The position numbers and the translations under genes are program-made. Below the pieces are notes generated by a model. The model ran no database searches. It saw only the letters and a list, made by a program, of their open reading frames with translations, and had not been told where the DNA came from. Shown piece by piece: positions 60,787 through 64,000 of a stretch of DNA of 64,000 nucleotides. The stretch comes from Leisingera sp. ANG-M1 (GTDB lineage Bacteria > Pseudomonadota > Alphaproteobacteria > Rhodobacterales > Rhodobacteraceae), in assembly GCF_000813745.1 (NCBI RefSeq), contig NZ_JWLC01000006.1:124001-188000 (forward strand), given 5' to 3'. Every line of letters begins with the position of its first letter. Position 1 is the stretch's first letter.

Positions 60787-60820
60787 TGTGCCTGTGTAGA
60801 GCGATTTGCGCCCGGGGAAT

Positions 60821-60834
60821 TTGACACGGATCAA
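60821..60834. promoter_or_regulatory. FnrL box before the DUF2270 gene and the candidate small RNA
   Basis: TTGAC-ACGG-ATCAA, full match to TTGAY-N4-ATCAA. Its centre is about 56 bp from the DUF2270 start and about 32 bp from a -10-like TACACA on the minus strand, so the minus-strand spacing fits a class II FNR promoter better. Confidence 0.75.
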
Positions 60835-60883
60835 ACCGGCACAGAAATTTGCCGGTTTCCGGCAAAAAACTACTCTCAACTCT

Positions 60884-61603
60884 ATGGCCAAGGGAGAGAA
60901 CGGAGAAACACAGGCAGATGACCGCGCGCCGCTGTCGGCGGCGGAGATCGGTGCCCTGGCGCATTTGTACCGCGGCGAGGTCTACCGCAGCGTGATGTGG
61001 CGCACCCGGCTCGACATCACCACCAACTGGGCGGTGGTGACGCTGGGAGTGGCGCTGTCGATCTCCTATTCCTCGCCCGAAGCCTCGCCGCTGCCGCTGA
61101 TCCTGGTCGGCATCCTGATCATCTTCTTCCTGATGCTGGAGGCCCGCCGCTACCGTTTCTACAACGTGTTCCGCGCCCGCGCCCGCTGGCTGGAAAAGCA
61201 CTTCTATGCGCCGATGCTGCACGACGGCGACCTGCATCTGGAGGAAAACTGGCAGAAGGTGCTGGCGCATGATTATGCTGCACCGGATTACCATATCGGC
61301 ATGCTGCAATCGATCGGGAGGCGGATCAAGCGCAACTACTTGTGGGTGCTGCTGATCCAGTCGCTGGCCTACGCCGGCAAGATCGCGGTGCACCCGCAGC
61401 CGATCGAATCCTTCGACCAGGCGATGCAACGGGCCGAAATCGGCCCCCTGCCCGGCATCGCCGTAATCGCCTGCGGAATTCTCTATGTCATCAGCTGGAG
61501 CTGCATCGCCCTCTGGAGCAGCTATTACGACCGGCACGGGCTGGGGATTGCCTCTGAGCCCGCAGGCAGCACCGGGCAGCTTGCCGCCGTAAGGAAACCT
61601 TGA
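60884..61603 (+). CDS. DUF2270 membrane protein
   Basis: 239 residues. Conserved helical soluble parts around LAHLYRGEVYRSVMWRTRLD near 20-39, then two membrane segments (about 43-84), a soluble helical middle (RARARWLEKHFYAPMLHDGD) and two more C-terminal membrane segments. This matches my memory of the DUF2270 family, with no known function. No clear ribosome-binding site before ATG 60884. A TACTCT at 60871-60876 would allow a very short or absent leader. An FnrL box lies upstream, so low-oxygen control is possible. Confidence 0.85.
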   Translation: MAKGENGETQADDRAPLSAAEIGALAHLYRGEVYRSVMWRTRLDITTNWAVVTLGVALSISYSSPEASPLPLILVGILIIFFLMLEARRYRFYNVFRARARWLEKHFYAPMLHDGDLHLEENWQKVLAHDYAAPDYHIGMLQSIGRRIKRNYLWVLLIQSLAYAGKIAVHPQPIESFDQAMQRAEIGPLPGIAVIACGILYVISWSCIALWSSYYDRHGLGIASEPAGSTGQLAAVRKP

Positions 61604-61674
61604 CTTGCCGCTGCGTAACTCTCCTTAATGGCGAGTGAAACTATACCAAGCCATTCCTTCGCACGGATATTTCC

Positions 61675-63708
61675 ATGACCTTCAGTTTTTCCTTGTTCTC
61701 CAGAAAGCGGTTCTGGATCACCCTGGTGATCCTGATTGCCGCGGCCCTGTTCTTAGCCCTGCGCAGCGATAAAGTGCAGAAACTGGCTGAAGACCTGACC
61801 CCGCCGGAACTGCCCGCAGCCGCGCCAGCCCAAAAGCGGGTCGCGCTGGCGCAAAACTGGGACGCGGCAACCACGGAACGCTTCCACTTCATTTCACAAG
61901 GCACCGGCACGCTGCCGGTTCCCTACAACTGGCTGCTGGCGCTGGAGCAGCCGGAGGCCTCCCCGCTCGGCCTTCTCTGGCCCGGCCGTGAGCCCGGCTT
62001 CACCGAGCCGCTCTATCTGGAACGCTACGGGTTCATTTCCGCACCTGCCAGCGAGGAGAACCCGGACGCCCTCCCCATCGGGTTTGCCGCCACCCCGTTC
62101 CAAAACCTGGCTGGACTGCCCGAAACCGCAACCGCCGTGGGCTTCACCTGCGCCGCATGCCATACTGGCCGCTTTTCCTACGAAGGCACCGAGTACATTG
62201 TCGAAGGCGGCCCGGCAGTCACTGATCTGCAGCAGTTCTCCAAGGGCCTGGGTGCGGCGCTCGGACAGACCTTGCTGTCCGCCAAACTGCCCCTGCCGAA
62301 CCGGCGGTTCGACCGTTTCGCCCGCAAAGTTCTGGGCGAGGCTTACAGCCAGGCCGCCAAGCAGTCTCTGGCAGCAAACCTGGAATCGGTGCTGAAGGCA
62401 GGCGCCAAAGCTTCAGATGTGATTGAGGTGACCGAAGGCTATGGCCGTCTGGACGCGCTGAACCGGATCGGCAATCAGGTCTTCTCGAAAAACACCGGCC
62501 GCCGGGAAAATTACACCCCGATCAACGCGCCGGTGAACTATCCGCATATCTGGACCGCCTCCTGGTTCGACTGGGTGCAGTACGACGGCTCGATTATGCA
62601 GCCGCTGGTGCGCAACGCCGGCGAAGCCATGGGCGTGCATGCCGCAGTCAACACAACCGCGCCGCTGGATGAAGGCAGGTTCTCTTCTTCGATCCCGGTG
62701 CGCAACCTCGCCTGGATCGAGGAGAGCCTGGCCGGCCGCACCCCGCCCTATGAAGCGAAGAAGTTCGGAGGCCTGCTGGCGCCGGCATGGCCGGACAGCC
62801 TGCCTGCCATCAACCAGACTCTGGCCGGCGAAGGTGCGGTGCTCTATGCCCAGCTCTGCTCCGGCTGCCACTTGCCCGCGCTCAATACGGAAGCGATCTG
62901 GAGCGGCAGCTATTTCCGCAAGATCAGCTATCCGGAAAGGGGGCAGGACAAGCAGACGGACGGCGCCTACCTGGCTCTCAAAATCCTGCGGCAAGAGGAG
63001 ATCGGCACCGACCCGGCGCAAGGCGCAGTACTGGCCGAACGCACTGTCAACACCGCCGGGGACGTAGCGGCAGAGGCTACAGGGATGGGCATCAGCGCCA
63101 CTGTCTGCACCACGCCGCCACAGCTGCCCGAACAGGTTCAAGGCGCAGATGGCTATGCCGCAGCAGGCGCCGAACGCAAGGAAGGCGGGCTGATTGAGAC
63201 CGATGTGCGTGACGGTCCAATGGTGAACTTTGCCCTAGCACTTGGCGCCATAGTGGAGCAGGTGAACGGCACCTGGTTCGCGGCAAACAACATCCCCAAG
63301 GGCGCGCAGGCCGCATTTGAGGGCGAACGCCCCAACTGCCTGCAAGCCGGCGCCGGCTACAAGGCGCGGCCGTTGAACGGGGTCTGGGCCACCGCCCCCT
63401 TCCTGCACAATGGCTCAGTCCCGACATTGGACGCGCTGCTGCGCCCCGCCGCCGAGCGGCCGCGGTATGTGCAGCTGGGCGATCCGGCCTTTGACCCGGT
63501 CAAGGTCGGGCTGGTGCAACCGGAGCTGAACGGCAGCCAGCCGCTGTACAAGGACGGCTACTTCATCCTCGACACCGCCAAGAACGGCAACCGCAACACC
63601 GGCCATTCCTTTGAGGGCCAGGCCGGGGAATACGGCGACGGCGTGGTTGGACGGGCTCTGACCGACCAGGAGCGGGCAGCGCTGATCGAGTATCTGAAAA
63701 CGCTGTAA
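61675..63708 (+). CDS. membrane-anchored di-haem cytochrome c (peroxidase-like)
   Basis: 677 residues. N-terminal membrane anchor or signal (RFWITLVILIAAALFLALRS at about 12-31). Haem sites CAACH near residue 159 and CSGCH near 395; the second lies in a cytochrome c domain with GEGAVLYAQLCSGCHLPAL. Late segments ATAPFLHNGSVPTLDALL and NTGHSFEGQAGEYG match a family of large di-haem cytochromes related to MauG/CcpA, often annotated as cytochrome-c peroxidases. The reaction is not established. It lies 71 bp after the DUF2270 gene. Confidence 0.88.
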   Translation: MTFSFSLFSRKRFWITLVILIAAALFLALRSDKVQKLAEDLTPPELPAAAPAQKRVALAQNWDAATTERFHFISQGTGTLPVPYNWLLALEQPEASPLGLLWPGREPGFTEPLYLERYGFISAPASEENPDALPIGFAATPFQNLAGLPETATAVGFTCAACHTGRFSYEGTEYIVEGGPAVTDLQQFSKGLGAALGQTLLSAKLPLPNRRFDRFARKVLGEAYSQAAKQSLAANLESVLKAGAKASDVIEVTEGYGRLDALNRIGNQVFSKNTGRRENYTPINAPVNYPHIWTASWFDWVQYDGSIMQPLVRNAGEAMGVHAAVNTTAPLDEGRFSSSIPVRNLAWIEESLAGRTPPYEAKKFGGLLAPAWPDSLPAINQTLAGEGAVLYAQLCSGCHLPALNTEAIWSGSYFRKISYPERGQDKQTDGAYLALKILRQEEIGTDPAQGAVLAERTVNTAGDVAAEATGMGISATVCTTPPQLPEQVQGADGYAAAGAERKEGGLIETDVRDGPMVNFALALGAIVEQVNGTWFAANNIPKGAQAAFEGERPNCLQAGAGYKARPLNGVWATAPFLHNGSVPTLDALLRPAAERPRYVQLGDPAFDPVKVGLVQPELNGSQPLYKDGYFILDTAKNGNRNTGHSFEGQAGEYGDGVVGRALTDQERAALIEYLKTL

Positions 63709-63735
63709 CCGGTCTGCCGCGCCGCCACGGTTTGA

Positions 63736-63762
63736 GCCAGGGCTGTCTGCAACGGCCCTGGC
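63736..63762. terminator. hairpin between convergent genes
   Basis: Perfect 8-bp stem GCCAGGGC / GCCCTGGC with an 11-base loop, between the di-haem cytochrome and the edge gene. No T tract, so termination is only likely from position. Confidence 0.4.
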
Positions 63763-63773
63763 CGGCTGCAGGG

Positions 63774-64000
63774 TCAGCTCCGGGATTCCACCCGGATCTC
63801 ACCATCCTGCAGAAAACAGGCCGTGCCGAACAGCGAGACATCCAGCGGGTCCGGCAGCCTCAGGTCATTAAACCCTGGCATTTTTGATCCGCTGCTGTCG
63901 AAGGCACGGGTGATTTGCGACAGCAGGGCAATCACTGTCCCCGACTGCCGGGAATAGGCGTGCAAAGCTGCGACCTGCACCGCCAGTTCCGGCCTGCTGC
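63774..64000 (-). CDS. C-terminal part of an unknown protein cut by the window edge
   Basis: The frame is open from the right edge to TGA at 63774-63776, at least 74 codons. Visible segments: QVAALHAYSRQSGTVIALLS and FDSSGSKMPGFNDLRLPDPL near the end. There is no membrane segment. No family recognised; the start lies outside the window. Confidence 0.6.
   Translation of the reverse strand, partial: SRPELAVQVAALHAYSRQSGTVIALLSQITRAFDSSGSKMPGFNDLRLPDPLDVSLFGTACFLQDGEIRVESRS

Overview
The window is about 64 kb of G+C-rich, gene-dense chromosome. It looks like a marine Roseobacter-group member of the Rhodobacteraceae (Leisingera/Phaeobacter/Ruegeria type). This rests on gene content and order (uvrC, pgsA, moaD, moaE; ccoGHIS; a plant-type gshA), on FnrL-type TTGAY-N4-ATCAA boxes, and on recognisable proteins; no database was searched. 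Most genes are housekeeping or metabolic. I found no prophage, transposase, CRISPR array, rRNA or tRNA.

Left third (1-26 kb): a DUF6173 fragment; an acyl-CoA dehydrogenase with an MBL hydrolase; Sua5; YqgE; a DsbD-N-terminal-like protein with a Nudix hydrolase; an RND efflux pair; moaB, a LysE exporter, a phosphoesterase and an atypical family-4 uracil-DNA glycosylase. Next comes a pyrB - two small membrane proteins - dihydroorotase-like - plsY operon, in which the dihydroorotase has lost key metal and catalytic residues. A GbsR/MarR-type regulator follows, with a small operon for two membrane proteins and a fatty acid desaturase. Two almost identical 21-bp palindromic sites lie at the regulator gene and at this operon. 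gshA, a GNAT protein and an A/T-rich gene of unknown function next to rsmE complete this part.

Middle (26-45 kb): ubiA; a BON-like/OmpA cell-envelope protein with a coiled-coil partner; moaE, moaD, pgsA; a DUF922 gene lying between pgsA and uvrC; uvrC with a folM-like SDR; a Na+/Ca2+ exchanger; an SppA-type protease; an ABC-2 exporter; a CoxG-like protein; and a pobA / AraC-regulator / CoA-transferase cluster for aromatic acid use.

Right third (44-64 kb): haem genes hemE, hemC and hemF; RsmC; ClpS; a HAD hydrolase; a D-Ala-D-Ala carboxypeptidase with a SPOR-like end; ccoG-ccoH-ccoI-ccoS for cbb3 oxidase assembly, without the oxidase structural genes alongside; an RTX-type gene broken by one in-frame TGA; a LysR regulator; a DUF2270 membrane protein; a di-haem cytochrome; and a fragment at the edge. 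FnrL-type boxes lie before ccoG and between a probable minus-strand small RNA and the DUF2270 gene, with a weaker one between hemE and hemC.

The strongest non-coding signals are a dispersed intergenic element built of three nested hairpins (about seven copies), the paired regulator sites, and the candidate oxygen-responsive small RNA. Start codons are my choices from ribosome-binding sites and protein N-termini; stop positions are firmer than starts.
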